This document shows, in pieces, positions 50,618 through 63,180 of a DNA stretch of 64,000 bases; positions within the stretch are counted from its first letter, which is position 1, and each line of letters starts with the position of its first letter. Below the pieces are notes generated by a model. That model did no database searches, was not told where the DNA came from, and saw only the letters and a list, made by a program, of their open reading frames with translations. The DNA comes from Hymenobacter sp. DG25A. GTDB taxonomy: Bacteria; Bacteroidota; Bacteroidia; Cytophagales; Hymenobacteraceae. The stretch is taken from assembly GCF_001280305.1 (NCBI RefSeq), contig NZ_CP012623.1, positions 1,054,001 to 1,118,000 of the forward strand, read 5' to 3'. The position numbers were made by a program, and so were the translations under genes.

Positions 50618-50712
50618 GTCATGCTGAGCGCAGTCGAAGCATCTTACGTGCTGAGGTTGTGGTGCTAACTAATTACCACACTAGCGAGATGTCTCGACAA
50701 GCTCGACATGAC
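50618..50712. repeat. Palindromic dispersed repeat, copy 1
   Basis: A 95-bp element with ends GTCATGCTGAGC and GCTCGACATGAC shares the core GTGCTGAGGTTGTGGTGCTAA and ACCACACTAGCGAGATGTCTCGAC with the copy at 62036-62134. The inner TGTGGT/ACCACA and outer arms can fold into one long hairpin. Confidence 0.85.
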
Positions 50713-50739
50713 AGGCAAAAAGAATGATTAAGACCCAAA

Positions 50740-51507
50740 CTACACCGTCACCTGCAGCCCATCATACGCCAGCCGGATAAACGGCGGCAATTCTGCCTCC
50801 ACCTCGCGGTGGCGGCCCAACTGGTGGCTGATGTGCGTGAGGTAGCCGCGGGCCGGCGCCAGCTCAGTGAGGATATCGACGGCTTCCTGCAGTGTGAAGT
50901 GGGAAATGTGCTTCTCGTGGCGCAGGGCATTCAGCACGATTACCTCTGAGCCGCGCATCCGCTCCATGGATTCCGGAGAAAGGTGGTTGGCATCCGTCAA
51001 ATAGGTAAAGCTGCCAATGCGGAAGCCCAGCACGGGCAGCTTGTAGTGCAGGGCCCGAATGGGGTGCACTTCGATGCCTTCCACCCAAAAGCTGTCGGTA
51101 TCGCTCAGAATTGGGTGCACTTTCACCTGTGGCACGCCGGGGTACTTGTGCTCGGCAAAGATATAGGCGTACTCCTGCCGCAGCTGGTCCAGCACGCGGG
51201 GCTCAGCATACACCGGCATATCCTGCTGCTGCCGGAAATTATAGGCCCGGATGTCGTCCATGCCGGCCGTGTGGTCCTTGTGCTCGTGGGTGAACACCAG
51301 GGCATCGAGGTGGTCGATGCGGGCGCGCAGGGCCTGCTGCCGGAAATCGGGGCCGCTGTCAATGATGATGCTTTTGCCGCCTACCTGCACGTGAACCGAC
51401 ACGCGCAGGCGCTTGTCGCGGTAGTCAACGGAACGGCACACGGCACACTGACACCCGATAACGGGCACCCCCTGCGACGTGCCCGTTCCGAGGAAAGTAA
51501 TCTGCAC
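50740..51507 (-). CDS. PhnP-like metallo-beta-lactamase fold hydrolase
   Basis: The 255-residue protein starts ITFLGTGTSQGVPVIGC, with a CQCAVC cysteine pair near residue 20 that may bind structural zinc. The active-site metal motif is FTHEHKDHTAGMDDI near residue 72, then LTDANH and HISHQLGRH. These are the features of PhnP/YycJ-related phosphodiesterases, including 5-phosphoribosyl 1,2-cyclic phosphate hydrolase. No phosphonate genes are nearby, so the substrate may be another cyclic or phosphodiester compound. The gene begins 94 nt upstream of the end of the receiver-domain gene. Confidence 0.88.
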   Translation of the reverse strand: MQITFLGTGTSQGVPVIGCQCAVCRSVDYRDKRLRVSVHVQVGGKSIIIDSGPDFRQQALRARIDHLDALVFTHEHKDHTAGMDDIRAYNFRQQQDMPVYAEPRVLDQLRQEYAYIFAEHKYPGVPQVKVHPILSDTDSFWVEGIEVHPIRALHYKLPVLGFRIGSFTYLTDANHLSPESMERMRGSEVIVLNALRHEKHISHFTLQEAVDILTELAPARGYLTHISHQLGRHREVEAELPPFIRLAYDGLQVTV

Positions 51508-51600
51508 TTCGTGAAAATTCTGGAGCTAAAAAATGATTACTGCCTCCCGGGTAAAACCCTGTGGGTTCTACTTCGGCAGGCAGCAGTCGGGCTTCAGCGT

Positions 51601-51978
51601 TTAGCCAATATATTGCTTTACTACCCGCACCAGCGCGTCAAAATCCAGCGGCTTGGGCAGGTAATCGGTTACGCCGGCCTCGCGGAACTGCTCCATGGAG
51701 TAGTTGTTGGCGTTGCCGGTAATAGCAATAATTGGAATTTTGGCGATGCGCTGATCAGGGTTGCGGCGGATTTCGCGGGTGCATTCCATGCCGTCTTTCA
51801 CCGGAATGTTAATGTCCATCAGCACACAGTCAATGGGCTGGCTTTCCACTTGTTTCAGGACCTCCCCACCATTTTTGGCGGAAACAATCTTGTACTTCTG
51901 CAACTCCAGAATTTTCTTGGTCAGATTTAGAATCACGGAGCTGTCTTCGGCAATTAGAATCGTTTTTTGATCGGCCAT
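51601..51978 (-). CDS. Single-domain response regulator
   Basis: The 125-residue product is a bare receiver domain. The acidic pocket is in LIAEDSS, the phospho-acceptor Asp in CVLMDINIPVKDG near residue 55, Thr in IAITGNA and Lys in YLPKPLD. A longer frame from 52125 overlaps the kinase gene and is rejected in favour of MADQKTILIAED. It has no output domain, so it probably works as a phosphate relay or motility-type signal protein together with the adjacent hybrid kinase, 64 nt upstream on the same strand. Confidence 0.93.
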   Translation of the reverse strand: MADQKTILIAEDSSVILNLTKKILELQKYKIVSAKNGGEVLKQVESQPIDCVLMDINIPVKDGMECTREIRRNPDQRIAKIPIIAITGNANNYSMEQFREAGVTDYLPKPLDFDALVRVVKQYIG

Positions 51979-52042
51979 GATAGGGAGTAAATTAGAACCA
52001 GGGAGGGAATGAAAGTAAGGAGAGAGGAAACCTAATAAATTC

Positions 52043-56095
<4,053 letters not shown>

Positions 56096-56162
56096 GGGCA
56101 GTTAATAAACCGGACGCTGTATGTTGGGGAACAAGTCAGCCCAGCTGTATCAGTTGACTGCT

Positions 56163-56170
56163 TAAATTTG
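56163..56170 (+). promoter_or_regulatory. Possible Bacteroidota -7 element for the glycosyltransferase-miaA pair
   Basis: TAAATTTG fits TAnnTTTG and lies 67 nt before the ATG at 56238. No convincing -33 element is visible. Confidence 0.35.
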
Positions 56171-56237
56171 TCAAAAATATCCAGAATAAAGTGCTGGCAG
56201 CTCCTTTTCTCCGCTGCGGGCCGCCGTTTGCCCGCTC

Positions 56238-57362
56238 ATGCGCCGCCTTGTCTTCACCGTTACTACGGATTTAAACTACGACCAGCGCATGCAGCGCATC
56301 TGCGGCAGCCTGGCCCGGCATGGGTATGCGGTGCTGCTGGTGGGCCGCGCATTGCCTCAGTCGGGGCCACTCACGCCACAGCCTTACCAACAACACCGGC
56401 TGCGTTGCTGGTTCGGACGGGGTAAGCTATTTTATCTGGAGTACGCCGTGCGCCTGTTCCTGTTTCTGCTGAAACAGCGCGCCGATGCCTGGTGTGCTAT
56501 TGATCTGGACACCGCCCTGCCGGTGTGGCTGCGGGCCCGGCTGAGCCGCCAGCCTTTTCTCTATGATGCCCATGAACTGTTTACGGAGGTGCCGGAAGTA
56601 GTGCGACGCCCCGCGGTGCAGCGCGTCTGGCAGTGGGTGGAGGCCTTTATTGTGCCCCGGGCCACGCTGGCGTACACGGTGGGTCCGGCGCTGGCCGGGG
56701 TGTTTGCCCGGCGCTACGGCCGGTCATTCCACGTTATCCGGAACATCAGCTGGCTGGATGAAGCGCCCATTCCGCCCGCCTCGGCTGGCCCACCTACTAG
56801 CTTTATCCTATATCAGGGCGTGCTGAACGAAGGCCGGGGGCTGGAAGCCCTGCTGGAGGCTATGTCGCAGGTAAACGGCCAGCTGGTACTGTGTGGCGAA
56901 GGCGACCTTTCGCAGGCGCTGCGCCAGCAGGCCACGGCGCAGGGGCTGCTGGCCAGCGGCAAAGTAGTGTTTAAAGGCTACGTGCTGCCCGCCGAGCTGC
57001 GCCTGCTTACCCGGCAGGCCGCTTTGGGTATTATGCTGCTAGAAAACCGGGGGCTGAGCTACTATTATTCCTTGGCCAATAAGTTTTTCGATTATCTGCA
57101 CGCGGGGGTGCCGCAGGTAGTAGTCGATTTCCCGGAGTACCGGGCCCTGAATGATGAATTTGATGTGGCCGAATACGCCACCTTGAATCCGAAGGAGCTG
57201 GCGATGGTTCTTAACCAGCTGCTGCACGCTAACCCTGCCCGCTACCAGGAGCTGGCCCAGAATTGCCGCCGCGCCCGCCTGGTGCTGAGCTGGCAGCAGG
57301 AGGAGCAACACCTGCTGGCGCTCTACGCTGGGCTGTGGCCCGATCAGAATATTGCCTTATGA
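56238..57362 (+). CDS. Group 1 family (GT4-type) glycosyltransferase
   Basis: The 374-residue protein has a GT-B fold. The N-terminal half reads VFTVTTDLNYDQRMQRIC and FLYDAHELFTEVPEV near residue 110. The C-terminal half has LYQGVLNEGRGLEALLEAM near 193, LCGEGDLSQAL near 219 and the acidic region NKFFDYLHAGVPQVV near 285. It probably transfers a sugar in exopolysaccharide, lipid or protein glycosylation; donor and acceptor are not predictable. Its stop overlaps the miaA start (ATGA), an unusual pairing with a tRNA modification gene. Confidence 0.88.
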   Translation: MRRLVFTVTTDLNYDQRMQRICGSLARHGYAVLLVGRALPQSGPLTPQPYQQHRLRCWFGRGKLFYLEYAVRLFLFLLKQRADAWCAIDLDTALPVWLRARLSRQPFLYDAHELFTEVPEVVRRPAVQRVWQWVEAFIVPRATLAYTVGPALAGVFARRYGRSFHVIRNISWLDEAPIPPASAGPPTSFILYQGVLNEGRGLEALLEAMSQVNGQLVLCGEGDLSQALRQQATAQGLLASGKVVFKGYVLPAELRLLTRQAALGIMLLENRGLSYYYSLANKFFDYLHAGVPQVVVDFPEYRALNDEFDVAEYATLNPKELAMVLNQLLHANPARYQELAQNCRRARLVLSWQQEEQHLLALYAGLWPDQNIAL

Positions 57363-58288
57363 TGGAATTTTCAGACTTTTCGGCGGCCGCTGGCCCCACG
57401 CTCCTGGTGCTGGCCGGCCCAACGGCCGTGGGCAAAACTGCCCTCAGCGTGCGCTTGGCCCAGCACTTCAGTACCGAAATTATTTCCGCCGATTCTCGGC
57501 AGTTTTTTCGGGAGCTGAGCATTGGTACGGCCAAGCCCACGCCGGCAGAAATGCAGGGTGTGCCGCATCATTTTATTGATTCCCATTCTATTGCGGAAGA
57601 GTATAACGCGGGCCGGTTTGAAACCGAAACCCTGGCCCTGCTCGAAACACTTTTCCAACGGCATCAGGTAGTCATCCTCACGGGCGGCTCCGGCCTGTAC
57701 CTGCAGGCGGTAACCGATGGGTTTGATGTATTACCGCCCATAGCACCCGAAGTGCGCACTCAGATTCAAGAAGAGCTGGCCACCGAAGGGCTACCAGCGC
57801 TGGTTGAGCACCTACGCCTGCTGGACCCGGTGACGTATGAGCGCATTGACCGCCAGAACCCGCAGCGGGTGGTGCGCGCCCTGGAAGTAACGCGCGGTAC
57901 CGGACAGCCTTTTTCCAGCTTTCATCAGGCCGGCAAAGGCGTGGAGAGGCCCTTTCGCATCCTGAAAATTGCCCTCACCCGTGAGCGGGAGGAACTCTAC
58001 ACCCGCATCGACCAGCGCGTGGACGATATGCTGGCCGCCGGCCTTCTGGACGAAGTGAAATCCGTTGAGGCTTACCAGCACCACAACGCCCTGCAAACCG
58101 TGGGCTACCAGGAAATTTTTGGGTACCTGCGCGGGGAGTATGACTGGGAAGAGGCCGTGCGCCTGCTCAAGCGCAACACCCGCCGCTATGCCAAGCGCCA
58201 GCTCACCTGGCTCCGCCGCGACCCGGCTTACATGTGGCTGCACCCGGATGAGGCTGAAAATGCCATCGGGCAGCTACTGACCAGGTAG
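57359..58288 (+). CDS. miaA: tRNA dimethylallyltransferase
   Basis: The 309-residue enzyme adds a dimethylallyl group to A37 of tRNAs that read UNN codons. P-loop GPTAVGKTAL is at residues 20-29, followed by ISADSRQFFREL, the substrate region GTAKPT, and LTGGSGLYLQAV near 101. ALQTVGYQEIF is near 242 and RRYAKRQLTWLRRD near 281. Two in-frame ATGs (57359 and 57362) open the gene; the first overlaps the glycosyltransferase stop by 4 nt. All key motifs are intact. Confidence 0.95.
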   Translation: MMEFSDFSAAAGPTLLVLAGPTAVGKTALSVRLAQHFSTEIISADSRQFFRELSIGTAKPTPAEMQGVPHHFIDSHSIAEEYNAGRFETETLALLETLFQRHQVVILTGGSGLYLQAVTDGFDVLPPIAPEVRTQIQEELATEGLPALVEHLRLLDPVTYERIDRQNPQRVVRALEVTRGTGQPFSSFHQAGKGVERPFRILKIALTREREELYTRIDQRVDDMLAAGLLDEVKSVEAYQHHNALQTVGYQEIFGYLRGEYDWEEAVRLLKRNTRRYAKRQLTWLRRDPAYMWLHPDEAENAIGQLLTR

Positions 58289-58329
58289 CCAGAACTGCCC
58301 GATGGCGTACTCATTCAAATATGGTGCTA

Positions 58330-58936
58330 TTACAACCGGTGGCTGACTTTCAGCTGGCCGCCGGGCAGAATAGTGGAGCGGGAATCATTCTGAAAAGCGA
58401 GCTTAACACCCACTTGCCAGTTTTGGCGCGCATCCACCCAAAAATCGGTGTTCAGCGAAGCTATATAGCCTACATGCAAACCGTTGGTCTGCCTGGCTTT
58501 ATAGCTGAATTCCATCTTGTTATTCGCATTCAGGGCGTATTGGGCATACTCGAAGTTATACTGTTGCCCATAACCCACAAAACCCGCCTCCCAGCGCTAC
58601 TACCACGCGGCCATCGTTGCCGAAGGGAGCAAAGAAGACCTCACTTTCGAGGTTTACCGCATGGTAACTAACCGGTACACTGGCATCAGGACCAAAGTAT
58701 TTCACCTTGGCTCCGCTGATCATGGCAATGCGCGTTCCGGCGCTCAGGTGCCTGTTTAGCAAGCTGGTATAGCCCAGGTGCGTCTTCAGGCAGGAATAAT
58801 CACCAGAGCCATTGAGGCTGGTACCTAAGCCAAACTCCAACAAATGCTTGGGTTGGCTGGCGGCGGCTGGCTGGGTTTGCGCCTGCGCGGCAGTGCCGGC
58901 AACCAGGGCAATCAACAAAGGATAAAATAACTTCAT
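58330..58936 (-). pseudogene. Outer-membrane beta-barrel-like protein gene with one-base frameshift
   Basis: A signal peptide (MKLFYPLLIALVAGTAAQA) and a strand-rich domain run from 58936 to a premature stop after a TTTT run at 58579-58582 (plus strand AAAA). Removing one base there joins the frame to VGYGQQYNFEYAQYALN and onward to the stop at 58330. This restores a continuous 201-residue product with alternating beta strands and a C-terminal KVSHRL. The gene may be a recent pseudogene, phase-variable at the short homopolymer, or affected by a sequencing error. No family is assigned. Confidence 0.7.
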
Positions 58937-59029
58937 ACAAGATGGATAGTGAGAAAAACAGACAAAACAGAATATCCACAAGAGTAGCTGTTTCCGCCTG
59001 TTTTTCCAACGGCCTTTCCCGCAGAGCTA

Positions 59030-60001
59030 TTACACGCTCAGAATCTCTACCATCCGCATAAAGCTCTGGTTGATAAGCTTCTTCTTGTAGATGGTGTCAT
59101 GGAAAGGGGTATACACCAGCTTGCGGTCCATGATGCCAGCCATTACGTTGCGCATACCGTTCATGAGGCCCTCTACGGCTGCAATGCCAATCTGGGAAGC
59201 CAGCATACGGTCGGCGGCGGAGGGTGCGCCGCCGCGCTGAATGTGCCCGATGATGGTTACGCGGGTATCCAGCTGCGGAATTTCTTCTTTCACGCGCTGG
59301 GCAATGCCGTGGGCGTTGCCCTCTTCGTCGCCTTCGGCTACCACCACAATAAAGGAGGTTTTGGAGCGCTGCCAGCCATTGCGCAGGCTTTCAATCACGG
59401 CATCCGTCGACATCTTGGTTTCCGGAATCATTACAATTTCGGCCCCGCCCCCAATGGCGCAGGGAATGGCAATGTAGCCGGAGTCGCGGCCCATTACTTC
59501 CACAAAAAAGCACCGGTCGTGCGAGTCAGCGGTGTCCCGGATTTTATCAATGGCCTCCAGCGCCGTGTTCACTGCCGTGTCGTAGCCAATGGTGTAGTCG
59601 GTGCCGAAAAGGTCGTTGTCAATGGTGCCGGGGGCACCTACGGTAGGAATGCCAAATTCTTCTTCAAATAGCTTGGCGCCGGTGAACGTGCCGTTGCCGC
59701 CAATGGCCACCAGTCCTTCAATACCGTTGTTTACCAGCTGATCGAAGGCCTGCTGCCGGCCTTCCTTGGTCATGAACTTCTGGCTGCGGGCCGATTTCAG
59801 AATGGTGCCGCCTTTCTGAATGGTGTTGGATACGGAAGCAGAATCAAGGCGTACAAACTCACCCTTAATCATGCCGCTGTAGCCGCGCATAATGCCATAC
59901 ACCTCAATACCATGGTAGACTGCGGTGCGCACCACGGCCCGAATGCAGGCATTCATGCCGGGCGAGTCGCCGCCGCTGGTAAAAACTCCAATGCGTTTCA
60001 T
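59030..60001 (-). CDS. pfkA: 6-phosphofructokinase (PfkA type)
   Basis: The 323-residue enzyme phosphorylates fructose 6-phosphate, the committed step of glycolysis. GGDSPGMN is at 10-17, the catalytic TIDND near 126-130, EVMGRDSGYIA near 163-175 and HIQRGGAPSAADR near 248. The ATP-site sequence reads GGNGT at 101-105, with Asn103 where most ATP-dependent PfkA proteins have Asp. Gly104 indicates the ATP-dependent rather than pyrophosphate-dependent type. The start MKRIGV at 60001 is chosen over an upstream in-frame start because the family begins MKRIGV. Confidence 0.95.
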   Translation of the reverse strand: MKRIGVFTSGGDSPGMNACIRAVVRTAVYHGIEVYGIMRGYSGMIKGEFVRLDSASVSNTIQKGGTILKSARSQKFMTKEGRQQAFDQLVNNGIEGLVAIGGNGTFTGAKLFEEEFGIPTVGAPGTIDNDLFGTDYTIGYDTAVNTALEAIDKIRDTADSHDRCFFVEVMGRDSGYIAIPCAIGGGAEIVMIPETKMSTDAVIESLRNGWQRSKTSFIVVVAEGDEEGNAHGIAQRVKEEIPQLDTRVTIIGHIQRGGAPSAADRMLASQIGIAAVEGLMNGMRNVMAGIMDRKLVYTPFHDTIYKKKLINQSFMRMVEILSV

Positions 60002-60260
60002 ATACTTAGTTGGTCTTGTCCCCAAGGAGAAGCCGGCGGCAGGGCTGCAGCCGGCACAAATGATGCGAAGTAAGATAAATTCAACCGTTGTTCCTTGGAT
60101 GTGGCTATTTTTTCCGAAACTGCGTATTGTGTTCTAGCGGGGTAGTAGGTATCTTAACCTCCCTTTTCGCAGTCTTCGTTTTCACCCCGGCAGGATTTTC
60201 GCTGTCGTTCCGCCCTTCTGGCAACCGCCTAATTCCCACCTGTTAACCTGTTTCCGTTAT

Positions 60261-60701
60261 ATGTTTGGTTTTTTCGAAAGCGAACAGACGAAGAAAGTCA
60301 AAAGCCACCTCTGCAACCTTGCTTCCCTGGCTAAAGCCGATGGACACATTGATGAGCGGGAAATGACTTTCATTGTGGCTGTAGGCAAAAAGAACGGTAT
60401 GCGGGCGGAGGATGTCCGCAACCTGGTAGCCAATACCAACACTGCCGCCATGGTGGTGCCTGATAATGACTCTGAGCGCTTTGACCAGATTTTTGATCTG
60501 GTAGACATGATGCTGGCCGATGGCGTGGTAGACGACCACGAAATGGACTTCTGCATTGACATGGCCACCAAGCTGGGCTTCCGCAAAGCTATTGTAGGCG
60601 TGCTGGTCCGGAAGATTTCTATGGGCGTGAAAGATGGCCTGCCCCGGGAGCAGATAAAGCAGGAGTCGCAGGCCTTCCTGAACTACAACGGCGGCGAGTA
60701 G
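60261..60701 (+). CDS. TerB-like protein
   Basis: The 146-residue soluble helical protein resembles the TerB fold. It has paired acidic helices LASLAKADGHIDEREMTFI near residue 19 and DMMLADGVVDDHEMDFC near residue 75, in which the DGxID/DGxVD Asp and Glu residues bind metal in known TerB domains. It is found in stress and envelope contexts. No other tellurite-resistance genes are near. It stands alone between the divergent pfkA gene and the convergent aminotransferase gene. Confidence 0.8.
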   Translation: MFGFFESEQTKKVKSHLCNLASLAKADGHIDEREMTFIVAVGKKNGMRAEDVRNLVANTNTAAMVVPDNDSERFDQIFDLVDMMLADGVVDDHEMDFCIDMATKLGFRKAIVGVLVRKISMGVKDGLPREQIKQESQAFLNYNGGE

Positions 60702-60707
60702 CTGGCC

Positions 60708-61925
60708 TTAGCTGGCCAGGGCGCCCGTTACGTGCTCTACAGCCCGCAGCAGCGCCGCGCAGGCTACTTCAATTTCCTCATTTGAGATAGTGAGGGGAGG
60801 AGCCAGCCGCAGTGAATTATCACAGAACAGAAACCAGTCCGTCAGCACACCTTCGTGCTCCAGAGCCCAGTCAATAATGGGCTTCAGCACAGCAAACGAC
60901 TCAAATTCCACTGCCATCAATAATCCACAGCCCCGCACCTCGCGGATGGCCGGGTGCCGCAGAAGCCGCCTGAACAGGGCGGCTTTTTCGTGCACGCCAC
61001 TTAGCAGGTTTTCCTCCTGAATAACACGTAGCGTAGCCAGGGAAGCCGCGCACGACACCGGGTGCCCGCCAAACGTGGTGAGGTGCCCCAGAATAGGGTT
61101 GGTTTTGAAAACAGCCATGATTTCCTGGGGCGCAATAAACGCCCCAATGGGCATGCCACCGCCCATGCCTTTGGCCGTGAGAAGAATATCCGGCTCGATG
61201 CCAAACTGCTCAAATGCCCAGAAGGTACCCGTGCGCCCAAACCCGCACTGAATCTCATCCAGAATCAGCAGGGCGCCTACCTCGGTGCAGCGCTGGCGCA
61301 AGGCCGGCAAATAGCCCGGAAGCGCTACCCGAACGCCGGCTTCGCCCTGCACGGTTTCCACTATTACGGCGGCGGTGCGGGAGGTGATATGCTGCAAATC
61401 GGCCTGGTGGTTGAACTCGATGTGGCGCACATCGGGCAGCAAAGGGCGGTAGCTGCGCTTGAATTCCTCCGACCCTGTAACAGACAACGCGCCCTGCGTG
61501 GAGCCATGATAAGCGCGGTGACAGGAAATAAGCTCGGTGCGGCCGGTATAGCGCTTGGCCAGCTTCAGGGCACCTTCCACGGCCTCGGTGCCGGAGTTGG
61601 TGAAATATACTGAGTCCAGACGGGTGGGCAGGGTGTGGTGCAGGGCGTGGGCCAGCTCGGCCGGCGGGGCCTGCACCAGCTCACCATATACCATCAGGTG
61701 CAGGTATTTATCCAACTGCTGATGAATGGCCGCCAACACTTTGGGGTGGCGGTGGCCTACGTTACTTACCCCAATTCCGGAAATTAAATCCAGGTAGCGG
61801 CGGCCATCAAAACCGTACATATACACTCCTTCGGCCCGCTCAATTTCAAGCAGCAAAGGGAAATCAGAGGTTTGGGCCTGATGGCGCAAAAAAAGCTGGC
61901 GGGAGGTAAATGAAGCCGTTTGCAT
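60708..61925 (-). CDS. Class III PLP-dependent aminotransferase
   Basis: The 405-residue enzyme has the class III fold. VYFTNSGTEAVEGALKLAKR (quoted in part: TNSGTEAVEGALKLAK) is the cofactor phosphate loop. The DEIQCGFGRTG segment near residue 226 contains the PLP Asp, and the catalytic Lys lies in LLTAKGMGGGMPIGAF near residue 257. It could be acetylornithine-, ornithine- or 4-aminobutyrate-type; the sequence does not decide. ATG at 61925 is preferred over 61964 because a -7 promoter element lies 5 nt upstream of it. Confidence 0.9.
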   Translation of the reverse strand: MQTASFTSRQLFLRHQAQTSDFPLLLEIERAEGVYMYGFDGRRYLDLISGIGVSNVGHRHPKVLAAIHQQLDKYLHLMVYGELVQAPPAELAHALHHTLPTRLDSVYFTNSGTEAVEGALKLAKRYTGRTELISCHRAYHGSTQGALSVTGSEEFKRSYRPLLPDVRHIEFNHQADLQHITSRTAAVIVETVQGEAGVRVALPGYLPALRQRCTEVGALLILDEIQCGFGRTGTFWAFEQFGIEPDILLTAKGMGGGMPIGAFIAPQEIMAVFKTNPILGHLTTFGGHPVSCAASLATLRVIQEENLLSGVHEKAALFRRLLRHPAIREVRGCGLLMAVEFESFAVLKPIIDWALEHEGVLTDWFLFCDNSLRLAPPLTISNEEIEVACAALLRAVEHVTGALAS

Positions 61926-61930
61926 AGACG

Positions 61931-61938
61931 CAAAGGTA
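61931..61938 (-). promoter_or_regulatory. Bacteroidota -7 promoter element for the aminotransferase
   Basis: The minus strand reads TACCTTTG, 5 nt before the ATG at 61925. No -33 TTG is evident. The spacing suggests a leaderless mRNA. Confidence 0.5.
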
Positions 61939-61962
61939 AGGCGCCATTTTACCGCATGCATC

Positions 61963-61993
61963 AAAAAAGGCTGCCCAGTGCGGACAGCCTTTT
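61963..61993 (-). terminator. Terminator of the sigma factor operon
   Basis: On the minus strand AAAAGGCTG pairs with CAGCCTTTT around an 11-nt loop, followed by further Ts. It lies 170 nt after the last gene of the operon (62163) and just upstream of the aminotransferase promoter. Confidence 0.75.
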
Positions 61994-62035
61994 GGAGCTA
62001 ATGGATAATTGAAATATCAGGACGAGAATTAGACT

Positions 62036-62134
62036 GTCATGTCGAGCGAAGTCGAGACATCTCGCGTGCTGAGGTTGTGGTGCTAATCACTATTTACCAC
62101 ACTAGCGAGATGTCTCGACTTCGCTCGACATGAC
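62036..62134. repeat. Palindromic dispersed repeat, copy 2
   Basis: A 99-bp element begins GTCATGTCGAGCGAAGTCGA at 62036 and ends with the near-perfect reverse complement at 62134. Its internal sequence nearly matches copy 1 at 50618-50712. Perfect outer arms of about 29 bp surround a core with TGTGGT/ACCACA. Confidence 0.9.
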
Positions 62135-62162
62135 GCCTTAATATTCATGTGTTTATAAAACC

Positions 62163-62672
62163 TTAGCGCGGGGCTGCCATGTCGCCGGGGCGAGGGCCGC
62201 CGCGGCGCTCATCCAGGCGGTGCAGTACCTCGCGGGTGAATTCCCGCTCGGCCAGATACAGCCGGCCCACCTGCCGGATGGACAGCACTTTCTGAAACTT
62301 ATCGAAGTACTCCTTTTCCAGATTCACTTCCTGCTGGCGCATGGCAAAGGCCTGGGTCAGGTTGTCCTTGATTTGCTGGTCCGTGAGGCCTTCGGGGTCG
62401 CTGGTGCGCAACTGGCGCTGGCGGCGGTTCAGGTCGCGGCGCTTATCGGTAAACTCATTGTAGAGGGGCCAGAAGCGTTGGGCCTGGTCCTGGGTGAGCG
62501 TGAGCTTATCAGTGAGGAACGCAATTTTGGCGTTTTCCAGGCGGGAGAGGCGTTCCTGGCGGTCGGGTTTCTGGGCCCAGGCGGAGGTATGCAGCAGCAG
62601 GCCGGCCAGCAGAAGGAATGCTGCCAGACCAGGCTTTTTTACCCGGAGGAGAGAGGAGAGAGTAAGGGACAT
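62163..62672 (-). CDS. Spy/CpxP-like periplasmic protein
   Basis: The 169-residue secreted protein has a signal peptide ending SAWAQ near residue 33. A helical domain follows with LTLTQDQAQRFWPLYNEF and many Glu, Arg and Gln residues. The LTxxQ-type motif recalls Spy/CpxP periplasmic chaperones and stress sensors. It is the last gene of a three-gene operon with the ECF sigma factor, 4 nt after the previous stop. The ATG at 62693 would overlap the previous gene by 17 nt and is less likely. Confidence 0.75.
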   Translation of the reverse strand: MSLTLSSLLRVKKPGLAAFLLLAGLLLHTSAWAQKPDRQERLSRLENAKIAFLTDKLTLTQDQAQRFWPLYNEFTDKRRDLNRRQRQLRTSDPEGLTDQQIKDNLTQAFAMRQQEVNLEKEYFDKFQKVLSIRQVGRLYLAEREFTREVLHRLDERRGGPRPGDMAAPR

Positions 62673-62676
62673 CAGC

Positions 62677-63150
62677 TTATAAATAAAGGTCATCGGTGGG
62701 TTGCTCGTCCAGGATATCCTGCACTTCGGCCGAAGAGGCCTGCAGGAAACTGTCCGTTACGGTTTGGTCGGCGGTGCCGGGGAGCTCGGCTAGGTCCGGG
62801 AGGGTTACGCGCTGGTCGCTGGCCAGCAGGTACTGCACCATTTCTGTGCGCGGTACATTGGCCAGGGCCATTGCGGCAGTGGCCTCCGTCGCAGGCTGAT
62901 GCGGAGAAACCACCTGTTGGCTTAGGAAAAACGAAGTGGCAAAACCACCCAGCAGAACGGCCGAGGCCAGGGCAGTGCGCATGGGCCGGGAAAGGGCCAG
63001 CAGCCAACCGGGCATAGCCCACTCCGCCGCCGGTGCCGGCTGCACGCGCTCCAGCACGCGGTGCGGAAGCCGCTCAAAGTAGCCATCCGGGGGCGGAGCC
63101 AAGGGTGATGTCCGGCGGGGGTGGTCGTCCAGACGAAACGGGGTTTTCAT
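62677..63150 (-). CDS. Putative single-pass membrane protein, anti-sigma-like
   Basis: The 157-residue protein has a soluble N-terminal part (about 1-55, FERLPHRVLERV near 25) and one membrane helix (about 58-76). An acidic periplasmic tail (about 85-157) follows. It lies directly between an ECF sigma gene and a periplasmic Spy-like gene. The layout and the N-in helix are typical of anti-sigma factors, but no ZAS zinc motif is present, so the assignment rests on context. Confidence 0.65.
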   Translation of the reverse strand: MKTPFRLDDHPRRTSPLAPPPDGYFERLPHRVLERVQPAPAAEWAMPGWLLALSRPMRTALASAVLLGGFATSFFLSQQVVSPHQPATEATAAMALANVPRTEMVQYLLASDQRVTLPDLAELPGTADQTVTDSFLQASSAEVQDILDEQPTDDLYL

Positions 63151-63180
63151 ATCGGTTAGAAGCCGCTAGGGCCGTGAGGT

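Noticed and set aside
50618..50712. CRISPR array or repeat-spacer structure
   Set aside because: Each locus holds one palindromic unit, not regularly spaced repeats, and no cas genes are present.
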